Assembly (NCBI RefSeq): GCF_024763615.1
Contig: NC_077223.1
Coordinates: forward strand, 17,174,001 to 17,238,000
Direction: 5' to 3'
Length of the DNA: 64,000 nt
Source of the DNA: Phlebotomus papatasi
Lineage: Eukaryota; Arthropoda; Insecta; Diptera; Psychodidae
Below, one piece after another: positions 53,788 through 63,302 of this stretch. Below the pieces are notes generated by a model. It saw only the letters and a program-made list of their open reading frames with translations, was not told where the DNA came from and did no database searches. Position 1 is the stretch's first letter, and every line of letters starts with the position of its first letter. A program made the translations under genes and the position numbers.

Positions 53788-53995
53788 CACAGAAAAGATA
53801 ATTTCATAAAATTCTTCGTAAATGTTTGTGAATTTTTGCTGGGGACTTACAAAATATTCGTATATCGTATAAGCCACAAAAAAGTTTGTAAAAGTTTGTA
53901 CTTTTTCCACAAACATTGTTCGAAACATGATCACTTGACGAGCATTATTTGATCTTTTACAGACATCGGTAATAAAATCGGTCGGCAGCCGCAAC
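53788..53995. mobile_element. One arm of a giant hairpin MITE (relative of 23768-24287)
   Basis: It begins CACAGAAAAGATAATTTCAT after TA and follows the left arm of the 23.8-kb palindrome through AACATGATCACTTGACGAGC. The other arm is absent; the CACTGAGA MITE starts right after it. Confidence 0.75.
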
Positions 53996-53997
53996 TA

Positions 53998-54130
53998 CAC
54001 TGAGTGAGAGAAATCCGAAAAAGTTAAAATAACATTCCGAAAATGTTAATTTTACCCTGCAGTATTGATCCGAAATCGGTGTAAATATTATGCTTTTTAG
54101 GTGTATTAGGGGTTAAAGTTACCTTTTTTT
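53998..54130. mobile_element. CACTGAGA MITE, copy F (truncated)
   Basis: TA, then CACTGAGTGAGAGAAATCCG (a small tip duplication). It is collinear with copies A and B to GGGGTTAAAGTTACC, then lost. Confidence 0.85.
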
Positions 54131-56040
54131 TTCAAATAATATTTGAATATTTTCAAATTTAATGAATTCGATCGCTGAGCTAAATAAATGTGACAAATAA
54201 ATGTTATTCCTTTATTTCCCTCAAACCTTAACCATCAGTCAAATGATATGTATAAAAAACAGCATGAAAAATGGGAAACTCCGCAGGGTAGAAATATGAT
54301 AAAATAACTTGGAGAACATTGATAGTCTCGTTTGAAAGTTATTTTACAATAATGTATTTTTCTGGGTACACAATGCTTCGGGACAATTGGGAAATTTATC
54401 TATCTGACTCCATCGACTCTCCCAAGACTTCTTTAGCATCACATTCTTTTTTCGTGTATTTTTGATCATGTTAAAAACAAATAAATGAATTCACAACCAC
54501 TTTGTGGTTCAGTTGGATGTAAGCCAGAAATTTTTTTTCGACTTGTTCCAATTTAATGCTGACTCTAAACTAGAGACGATGAAACTTCTCCTTACAGAAT
54601 GAATTCACTACAATTTATGGATTTTTTCACGGGCACCTATAGTGCAATTAAACATTAAACAATTTTTCCCGTATATTATGGTTTCAATATAGGAACTTTT
54701 CCACCGAATGGTTTCACTGAAGATACTTTTTCGCATTTATTTTTTTGGAGAACATTTCCGAGAAGCGCTTTTCTCTTAACACCAAAATTGATCGATGTTG
54801 GAAAGTTAGTCTTGTCGAGACATTTAGCAAAGGTTTTCCCCCTACAATCCACACCCTTCAGCTATTCGTAATCTTAAATCCACAAGATCGGATTAATGTA
54901 ATAAGGAATTGTGTCTGGGTGTGTGTAATATACAGAAAATTCTCCTAAGAGACGAAGAATTGTTTCATGGAGGAGGAAAACCACATACCATGTTTGTGGT
55001 TATTCACCAACATGCATCACCAGCCACTATTTCATAAATAAACCATATCTCTGTATATGAATGCAGCCCGACTTTGATGGAGATCAGATAACCCTTGATA
55101 TAGAAATTTAAGCAAAATTATAACCTCTCACTATACGAAATCCTTTGTAAAATGATGGATGAGAAGATGAACTTGGTGACAAAAGTGAAGAAACTTATGC
55201 CACAATATTGCAGAAGTGGTACAATTATATTTTCCATCATTTCAAAAGCAAATACAAAAGTGTCACAAGGAATTTTGCATTCATTTGTATTATGAAGAAT
55301 AATTGAAATATAAATTGAATAAAAATAGCAATTATTTTAGTTCATATTCTTAGTTATTGTTAGATTGACATTAATTTGCATGATGAATGAGAAATTTATT
55401 GATTTCCAATATTCCAACTGTGTTTTTTTCTGAATACTGAAAAGGAGGGTGCAACAAATATACTTAATGTAAATAAATGAATTTCAGGATATTAGAGTTA
55501 ATACCATTAAGACCCGTTTTATTGACACATATGTATTACGACATATACAGTGGCGACCATAAAAATAGAATCACTCCTGAAAACTTGAGTTTTGTAACTC
55601 TTGTTAAGTTTTTTTCTATTATGTTTAAAAAAATTTAATTTAGAAATGTTAACGTAATTGCCTTACGTCGAAAAAGTGCAGTACTGGCCGGAAAAGGTCT
55701 GTATTTTTACGCAAAATGCGTCAACAGTGATGTTCTGCTGGGTCAAAAATAGAATCACTTTCATTTATAGTAATAAACTGGAATTCATTTCGAATATTTC
55801 AATAATAACAAAATTTTAGTGTAATATCAGTAATTATTTAGTATCTTAACAATTAATTTTCCAAGTTTGGATAAAGGAAACTAAGGAAAATTAGAGAAAA
55901 TGGATATTTTTTTTGTTAGAGGCTCTATTGGATTTTTGAGACTACGAAAGCATGGAATGATCGTGAATATCATAGCTGACTACATTAAATTGTAAAAATC
56001 CATAATCCATAACACAATTTAGTGTTTACGTGAACGTAAT

Positions 56041-56184
56041 GCCTGGCGCACAATAACTTTTGTTTTGTAAATATATTTTTGACATTTCAATGAGAGTGAG
56101 TGAGATCTACATCTAGTCATCTCGCTCAGTCTTACAGGAGATTTTGACAATATGTTTATAAATAAAAGTTATTGTGCGCTGGGC
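56041..56184. mobile_element. 144-bp hairpin MITE, copy 2 (inverted)
   Basis: GCCTGGCGCACAATAACTTT at the left and AAAGTTATTGTGCGCTGGGC at the right. Its core reads ATCTAGTCATCTCGCTCAGT, so it is inverted relative to its neighbour. Confidence 0.85.
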
Positions 56185-56189
56185 ATAAT

Positions 56190-56333
56190 GCCCAACGCAC
56201 AATAACTTTTGTTTGTAAACATGTTTTCAAAATTTCCCATGAGAATGAGCGAGATGACTAGATCAAGATCTCACTCACTCTCATTGAAATGTCAAAAATA
56301 TGTTTACAAAACAAAAGTGATTGTGCGTTGGTC
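56190..56333. mobile_element. 144-bp hairpin MITE, copy 3
   Basis: GCCCAACGCACAATAACTTT at the left and AAAGTGATTGTGCGTTGGTC at the right; the core is GAGCGAGATGACTAGATCAA. Only ATAAT separates it from copy 2. Confidence 0.88.
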
Positions 56334-56690
56334 ATAAGACTTGGAATTTTGATTGCTATCAGTTCCACGGGCCAATGGTATTAAGAAAACAACAATTCAG
56401 GATTTTTGAACTGTTCAATGAGGTTAAAGCAACATAGCATTTTTTCGCAAGGTATTCTATAAGAAAAATAAAGTTAAAAGGGTCCTCAAGTAAGTCCTGG
56501 CTAAGTTAGAATTAGACTTTTATCAACAGGGTTACTTGGAAGGACGAGTATGATGACGCGGTTTATTACCGTAATAAAAGAAGTTTGAATTTTCCAATAA
56601 GTACCAAGTCTGGAATGAAGCTAATCACAAAAGAGTCCTTTTTTATGATGAAACTGAATTTATTCAACATTTTTCCGAAGTAAAATGCTG

Positions 56691-56940
56691 TAAGGTAAAG
56701 TGCCCTCGAGTCGACCGGTTCCTCGATGCGACCGGTGGTCAATATTTGAATGTTTTAATGGTGAATTTCTATAAAGTTGTTACTGATTCGTAATTATTTA
56801 TGGAATAATTGACCTATTAATGTTATATCATACGCCAAATATTAGTGCAAATATAAATAAATCGAATAAATAACTCTACCGGTCGAATTGAGGAACCGGT
56901 CGAATTGAGGAACCGGTCGACTTGAGGGCACTTTACCTTA
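56691..56940. mobile_element. TAAGGTAAAG-ended MITE, copy 3
   Basis: It begins TAAGGTAAAGTGCCCTCGAG and ends TTGAGGGCACTTTACCTTA. A 17-bp unit, GGTCGAATTGAGGAACC, is tandemly doubled near the right end. It sits within the Tc1 relic between TGC TG and TATGTGGC. Confidence 0.85.
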
Positions 56941-57184
56941 TGTGGCTCCTCCGGACATAATTTTTAAATCTATATAGCATACAAGAACAACTATCATTTT
57001 TCTATGTTTCAAAGATATAAACACTATGTGTTTTCATGTTCGTCCTTCAAAGTGATACAAATGATCGAAATCTATTTCTAACTTAGTCAGGACTTAGTCG
57101 GAGATTTCGTCCATTTACGAAAATACAGTTGATATATTTATAATTACGGTTTTTCAATGTCAAAGGTTAAAAGGCTCTAGAGAG

Positions 57185-57480
57185 CGTATTTCTCAACCAA
57201 ATGGTATCAGGTTTGGGTTTGTTAAAAAGGTTTTGGAATTCCTGATAAACCTGAACCGATTCCAATCGGTTATGAATCGTTAATGGACCGATTCATAACC
57301 GATAAATAATTTTTATCCGAAAATCAATTCTATTACTCTTAGAACTATTTTGTAGGATATTTTGTGTGATTCAGGAATCGATTGAGAACAGGTAATGGTA
57401 AATAATGCGAAAATACTTTTAAGGTATAGCAAGTCACGAGTTCGAGCACTTCGCAAAGTCTGGGACGCTCTGCAATTCTT
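57185..57480. repeat. GAGCACTTCGC-type dispersed repeat
   Basis: It has GTTATGAATCGTTAATGGAC and ACGAGTTCGAGCACTTCGCA in the same order as 41085-41350. Confidence 0.6.
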
Positions 57481-58730
57481 TTTTATTTTCAAAATTAAAT
57501 TCCAACTGAATAATTTTCATTTACAATATTTCTATCCATATAGTAGCCTTTAAGTTCAAAACTTCCTGAAAATGATCGTCTGCCAAAGAGCATAGTCAAT
57601 TACTGCAAAACACAGTTTGTATAATGAATTATTTAATGCAGTCATTTGCATACTCTTTGACGAGTGTACAGATCGTTATTTTAATTAGACTTTATTTTGC
57701 GTAAAAGTCAAATGAACATAACAAATTTATTAAATCCAGACAAAATCACTACTTTCCTCAATTCTGTGCTCTCTACACATCCCATAAATTTTCATTTTTC
57801 TTTTACACTTTTTTAACTCATGTTTCTTCCAGAGCATTGAATAAATTGGGAAATGTATTCATTTTGCATTCTTTTAGGTTTTACTTTTTTATTAAGGAGA
57901 ACTGTGCCAAAGTTCAGAGAACTTGCAATGTAACAATTTTTTTTAGCATCGCAAAATTCTGTATAGTATTCCTTTTAAGTATCTACAATTTCGAACGAGA
58001 TGCTGTAAGAAATCTTTGGGAAAGTTCCGGAAGGGTAAGAAGCTGTGAAAATATGCATGACCGATAGTGCACTCAAAGCAATAGCAATAGGGGAGACTGG
58101 GGCAAATTAACCAGAGGTAGAATTAAACAGTGGCTATAGTTTTTCTTAGAAAGAATATCGAGTCAACTACCTAATATTTATTCAGAGTAATTAACTCCTT
58201 CTTATTCATTGAGAGGAAAGCTTTCAGATTTTGCCAGTTTTGCACATACTCTGGCTTCGAACACTTCATATTTTTCTCGTATTCCATTTGGGTGTAAACA
58301 GAAGTAGATTTTCATTCTCCAATAGTGTCTTAGATAAAAGGTAAATTAAACTCTATTTGCACAAAAAGTCGTTGATGTTCGAAGAATTCAAATTCAATTT
58401 CGAATTTTCATGCTAAATTTTCGAACAAGGTGGGGAAAATTTATCAAATAAGAAGCTGGTAAAAGAGTTACTCAGTGATTATGGAGCGACTAAATAATGG
58501 GACAGAAGCAATAGGGGAAAGTACTCTCCCTTCGAACGTTCATGCCTTCGAATAATGTGAATTTCTTCCATCTTCCCCAAGACACTTATACATAATTATC
58601 ACGTAATTATCAATAACTGATGATGATCTAACTAATAATTAATAGAAATGTGTAAGTTTTTTGGGAAAAATAAAAGAAAATTGGCATTATTCGAAGCCAT
58701 TAACGTTTGAAGGGAGAGTACAGTAGACTC

Positions 58731-59378
58731 TCGCTAATTCGGCTCTTTTAAGATCGGGATACTTTTTACAGTAGAGTCTTCTAAATTCGAACACTCGGGG
58801 GGTATTTTTGACATTTCTCACCTCTCAAATTCGAACGATATTTGCAAAACTAACGAAATGTGTGTGAAATTAAATTGTACTTTGAATTAAATTAGTAAAT
58901 TAGTCTTAGTGGTAACGTACTTTCTTTTCATTTCATACGATTGTACGTAAACATTCGGGAAGAAGCACATAAATATGATTTTAATTCACCTAGAATACGA
59001 ACTTTCTAACATAACCTCACAATTGACATTTTGAATCCAAACGGCGTTCGAATTTAGGAGATTCAGATTTGAGAGACTCCACTGTAATTCGGGCAGCAGT
59101 TATATTTGAAAAAAAGTTTGTTGACATTTTTCAAGTTTGATCTTGGTTATCGAATGAAGGAAATATGCTTAAATTTGCATTGGTTTGCCTTACTTATAAT
59201 GTGATTTTGCATTTTTAAGGGATTTTTATGACATTTACAACAAATATGAGTTTGTAAACTTAATGAGTGTGCAGATGAATGAAAAAATCATTGCATTTCA
59301 AAAATTTTGTAGCCCGAATTTCTCTCTTATTCGGGTTACATTTCGGTCCCAAGTGCCAGAATTTGAGAGAGTCTACTG
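58731..59378. mobile_element. CAGTAGACTCTCGCTAATTC element (nest level 2)
   Basis: The ends CAGTAGACTCTCGC and GAGAGAGTCTACTG are flanked by TA (58729-58730, 59379-59380). It is interrupted at a TA near 58767. Confidence 0.75.
58769..59084. mobile_element. CAGTAGAGTCTTCTAAATTC element (nest level 3)
   Basis: The left end CAGTAGAGTCTTCTAAATTC matches the right end AGAGACTCCACTG, with TA on both sides (58767-58768, 59085-59086) and internal ATTCGAAC words. It is 316 bp and the youngest insertion in the stack. Confidence 0.78.
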
Positions 59379-59545
59379 TACTTTCCCCAAAACGTCCTTG
59401 CTTTGGGTTCTTGCTCACAACAACGTGAAGACCAACACATTTTGACACTTGAGCACTTCGAAATCCGAACAGGATGTACCTCAGACACCTTAGAAAATTA
59501 TCTTTTTTGACTTTTCAAATAGATTTTCGATTTTTTCAAGATCTA

Positions 59546-60411
59546 GGGTAAATGTCCTAATTCAAAACCAATTCCAGACGCTTTAATTTTGACAGAAGAT
59601 TCAACACATTAAGTTCATATTTTTCTGAAGAGACTTATATACAAAAATTTGCTCCTTGACTCTTCTAGAATGTTACTGTTTAGTGAAAATTCTTTAGATA
59701 TAATTTGAAAACTTCTTAAATACAAGAAAAATACGCGAGCGTAAAATGCTTCTATTGGAAATATATTAATCCAAATGGAGACAAGGGAAAGTTCTAATTG
59801 GAGACAAACAGTATAAGTGAAACCGCGACGAAAGGCTTCCAAAACCTTGTTAAGTTGCTCCTGAGTGCAGGATTTGTTCTTATTCTTGTTCTTTTCTCTT
59901 TTCCCATCTAAAACAATAAGAAAATCTTTCCAAAAAAATCATATTTCCGGGGTTTTCTATTGAAGCATTTCCAGACACTTCAGAAAAACCATTTTTGTTT
60001 ACGAAATAGGTAATTATTTCATTTGAAAACTTTACGTACCGGTAACAACAAAGATTAGCACTTAATTTAACTAAAATTAGCCAGAAATATTACATAAATA
60101 TTAAACAAAATGAATAAACAACAGTCACTTCATTGTGTTTTTCATTGGAAAACATGGTCAATCTATGAAGAATTCGATGGTAAAAAGGTACACTTTTAAT
60201 TGTTCTGAGAAATTAACAAATTAAAATTTGTGAATGTGAATGGATTTTCGCTTTATTTGGAGAAAAACTAACTAAATAATGAAACTGTGGTATAGAAAAT
60301 ATATAAATATAATAATTTAATACTGTATTTATCATGAAAACAATTACGTTTCCATTTGGAGTAGCGAAAAATTTCCATTTGGAGCAGGTTTTGAATTAGC
60401 TTAATTTACCC
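59546..60411. mobile_element. TA-flanked GGGTAAAT element with psq-like remnant
   Basis: GGGTAAATGTCCTAATTCAA at the left is mirrored by TTGAATTAGCTTAATTTACC then C at the right, with TA at 59544-59545 and 60412-60413. Words like CCATTTGGAG occur inside both ends. TA target and protein remnant both point to the pogo branch of Tc1/mariner. Confidence 0.7.
59750..59906 (-). pseudogene. psq-type helix-turn-helix fragment of a pogo-like transposase
   Basis: The minus strand reads DGKREKNKNKNKSCTQEQLN then KVLEAFRRGFTY, and after a few residues LSLVSIW. A basic leader followed by TxEQLxKxLEAxRxG and a distant S-L-x-S-I/T-W/L resembles the pipsqueak HTH at the start of pogo/CENP-B-like transposases. 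A TTTTAG acceptor-like sequence precedes it. No DDE domain follows within the element, so only a remnant is left. The assignment rests on pattern only. Confidence 0.4.
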
Positions 60412-62497
60412 TAATGTGGATAGTAAGTATCTGACCTATCTCTCGCAATATATTTTAATAGCTTATCTACACATTTCCTAAAAAGATGAGTCATATTCAT
60501 TGAAGGAATATGGTAAAGATGTGAAATGTTCGAAGTCAGAATGTGTGCGAAGCCAAGCCTTCCTCTACTATTATTATTGCATTGTAAATGCATTGGTATA
60601 CGATTTTTATTTTCCTGGAAAATTGATGTACTTTCCAGTAACATGATTTTCATAAAACTTCGTTGTGTTCTTGGAAAATATCAATGTGTGTAGTACTACC
60701 CAACATCCTCTGTATGTTTCCGAACGTTTTCTTCTATGCTATGTGCTCAAACAAAGTGATTCCATCGTTCTTCTCAAAAAAAAAACTACGGAGAGCACTA
60801 GAAAGTCAAATAAAATAAAATTAAAACATCAAAGATGAATTTTCTTCAATAGGTTCAGAAAATATTATATTAAAGTGTTCAATCGATAAGGACATTGAAG
60901 AAGTTTATGCTAAATAAAGCAATAACTAAAAGGGAAAAGCGTCAATTGTGCAAAATTCAATTTATCTTGACAACTAATAAAGTGGACAAAATTCATTAAA
61001 GTCAAAATTACACGGAGAAGTAATTGACATCTTTTTTCCCAGTCCCCAAGTGCAGAAAATTGTGCAAGACTCATTTCTCGGGGTGAAATACAGCATTTCC
61101 ACGTCAATTATTGTCTCATTTGATCTTCCAATAAGAAAAACATTTCACTTGTGGCACGAGAAAATTCACAGCGGGAATTCTTCGAGGAGTTTCACCTCAA
61201 AAAGACCCATCATACTGCAAAGAATATTGTGACAGGACATAAAAAAAAATTAATAAACTTTCCGTGAAAGAGGTAAAAAATATTTTCTCGATCTATATTT
61301 GTCACAGAAAAAAAAATCACACAGGCAATGGAGGAATTCTAAAAATGAAATTCTTGGCAAAAAAAGAATATGAAAACCCTGTCACTGTGTGAGAAAACTC
61401 ACTCGAAAATTCTACAATGAAAAACGAAAAATTTCACTTGGAAAACATAAAAGTCTTCTCTGTTCACAGCAAATACGTTATCAAGCTATTTAGAAAGATC
61501 ATAAGATTTCTTAGTGGAAGTGCTGATTGAGATCTCTCATGCAATTTAGCAAAGGCATAAAACTTATTTATAAAATCATAACAATTTTTGAGTTGACATT
61601 GTGTTTATACTTTCTTAGAGACACAAAGTCACTGAACTAATTTATTTATTTAATGACAAAGTTTTAATATGAATCCTGAATAGTTTTTGCTGTGTATTAT
61701 GTGTGCTCTAGAGTTGAGATACTAAAATAGTGCGGTTAAAAATACGACAAAGAAAGCATATTTTCGTTATAAATTACTAATGTCCTTTTAAACTAGAAAA
61801 TTGTAACAACTCAGCATTTAAGATGTAATTTATTTCCAGAACAGTTTCCTTCACGGAATCTCAATGCTTTCACGTTAATGCTAAAGGTAATTTTTACCTC
61901 TTGAACTAACACACGCAATTACAACTCTATTGAGAAGTCTTATTTATTAGATATCCCCACAATTTGCAGAAAATATCTCGAAACTACTTGTGAAATCCTA
62001 AGGATAATGTGACAAAGAAGACAAGAGACATTTATCGTTAAATTTTCTACTTAGGTGACTTCAGAGAAGGGAACAGATTCATCTGATTGAGAAAATTCAT
62101 TGAGATGGAAAGTCTCTTGGGGCAATTGCCGGGAAATCGATAAATCTCCCGGTGAATGTGTTAAAATGCAAAGAATTACCAAGTGCGGGTAGCCCAGGAG
62201 AAAGTTTTCTGCGATGCACTTCTACGGGGGAAAAGTTTCACTGAAATTGATGTGCTTGTCGTGTGTTAAGTCAATTGAATGTGTCGTGTTCACCCATTTT
62301 CCACAATGCTTTTTTATTGTGTCTCATATGAATATAGTGCGGTGAATTAACACAATTTTTCTCCAATTAATTATTTCTGTCTGAGTCCACACCGGATGGC
62401 GGGAAAAACATGAAAGCTGGAGGGGGGGACTTTTCTCAACACTTGCACGACACGACACAAGACTAAATAGTCCCACTGGGTGGGAAATTACACTGAC

Positions 62498-62594
62498 CTG
62501 CCTCCCATTTCCATGTAAATAGGAAAGCTCTAGCCAGAAGACGCTCTAACAACGTCCAGACGCGACCGATTGCACCCACGACGCTTTCCCAACT
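62498..62594 (-). other. Candidate 5' leader exon of rdgC
   Basis: From the predicted start at 62594 to a donor (GGCAG then GTCAGT) the exon would be 97 nt. It is much less AT-rich than its surroundings. Two ATGs near its end (62514, 62508) would give only a short upstream frame, closing at a TGA directly after splicing to 51704. No coding function is claimed. The partner gene could in principle differ, but the strand and the free acceptor at 51705 make rdgC the simplest choice. Confidence 0.4.
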
Positions 62595-62710
62595 GACTGG
62601 CACTTGTGACGATTTCCACGTTTTAAGCTGAAAGTCTCTCTCCATCCATGACGTCATACATTGAGGGGAAAATTGCGCCAAAAGGAAATTTATCTCTCTC
62701 TCTCTCTCCC
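62563..62710 (-). promoter_or_regulatory. Inr + DPE core promoter with CRE and GA/TC tract
   Basis: On the minus strand TCAGTT (A at 62594) fits the arthropod initiator TCAKTY. GGTCG at exactly +28 to +32 fits the DPE consensus RGWYV. A palindromic CRE, TGACGTCA, lies at 62649-62656 (about -55 to -62). A (TC) tract at about 62693-62708 would be a GAGA-factor type site. No TATA box is present at -30. The combination and spacing are unlikely by chance, but start-site data would be needed to confirm it. Confidence 0.5.
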
Positions 62711-62899
62711 TTTACTTAATTTGAAAAGAAAATTTCGCACATGGATTTATATGCACTGAAACCTCAATTCCCAGAGACATTTCATATTTAGCATGAAAAA
62801 AATCTCGAGATAATTAAATTATTTTATAACTAAGTAGAGTCAGGATGCCCCATGTGACAGTGGAAAATATTTTTTGATGCTTTGAATCTTAAATTTAAA

Positions 62900-63302
62900 G
62901 GCAGAATCACATTGACAATAAAATGCTCGCCGTAGCCTCACCGTATTTTGTTAATTTATGCATTCTCATTGCAATTCTTACGCAAATTCTCGATTACCGT
63001 ATTACCTTAGCTCATACTCGGTGGCACTAGGTGCAAATAATATAAGATAATTGAAGAAATAAAACGAAATTTCGTTAAACGGTGAGCAAAAAAAACTGTA
63101 AGAGAAATTAATCGTGTTTTTTTGCTCACCGTTTATCGCATTTTCGTTTTATTTCTTCAATTTTCTTATATTATTTTCATCTAGTTCCACCGAGTATGAG
63201 ATAAGGTAATATGGTAATCGAGAATTTGCGTAAGAATTGCAATGAAAATGCGTAAATTAATTAAATACATTGAGCATTTTACTGTCAATGTGATTCTGCC
63301 CT
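62900..63302. mobile_element. Foldback element with GGCAGAATCACATTGAC ends
   Basis: Two arms of about 185 bp (62900-63085 and 63117-63302) mirror each other with few mismatches, including CTCATACTCGGTGG/CCACCGAGTATGAG and GGTGAGC/GCTCACC around a 30-bp loop. The ends are GGCAGAATCACATTGAC and GTCAATGTGATTCTGCC. It is non-coding and able to form a strong hairpin. Confidence 0.85.

Larger units (their letters stand above)
55558..57180 (+). pseudogene. Decayed Tc1-like transposon
   Basis: A Tc1-type left end (TA, then CAGTGGCGACCATAAAAATA then GAATCAC, with AAAATAGAATCAC repeated at 55745) precedes protein fragments. LRKHGMIVNIIADYIKL and then KSIIHN (about 55935-56020) resemble the helix-turn-helix of Tc1 transposases. 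WNEANHKRVLFYDETEF (about 56610-56660) resembles the WxxVxFSDExxF catalytic block containing the second Asp. Stops and frameshifts are frequent, and no matching right end is visible. Two hairpin MITEs and a TAAGG MITE interrupt it. It is not functional. Confidence 0.6.
58514..59388. mobile_element. GGGGAAAGTACTCTCCC element (nest level 1)
   Basis: The left end GGGGAAAGTACTCTCCCTTC then GAACGTT is mirrored by AACGTTTGAAGGGAGAGTA and, after the inserted element, CTTTCCCC. The right inverted repeat is therefore split at its TA by the next element. Confidence 0.75.
58213..59546. repeat. Repeat family R, second copy, split by nested elements
   Basis: 58213-58513 matches 52087-52370. The match resumes at 59389 with ACACATTTTGACACTTGAGC and ends near CAAGATCTA (59546). 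The gap is filled by the three nested elements that follow. Confidence 0.75.
51705..62497 (-). other. Leader intron / upstream region of rdgC
   Basis: If the 62.5-kb leader exon is used, this is its 10.8-kb intron. It contains the composite repeat at 52087-53600, a truncated hairpin and MITE (53788-54130), the Tc1 relic with nested MITEs (55558-57180), the four-level nest at 58213-59546 and the psq-bearing element (59546-60411). 54.2-55.5, 57.5-58.1 and 60.7-62.1 kb are AT-rich with no gene that I can support. Confidence 0.65.

Noticed and set aside
62463..62681. 72-codon frame MAQFSPQCMT on the minus strand
   Set aside because: It starts upstream of the predicted transcription start and crosses a good donor; the region is better explained as promoter and leader.
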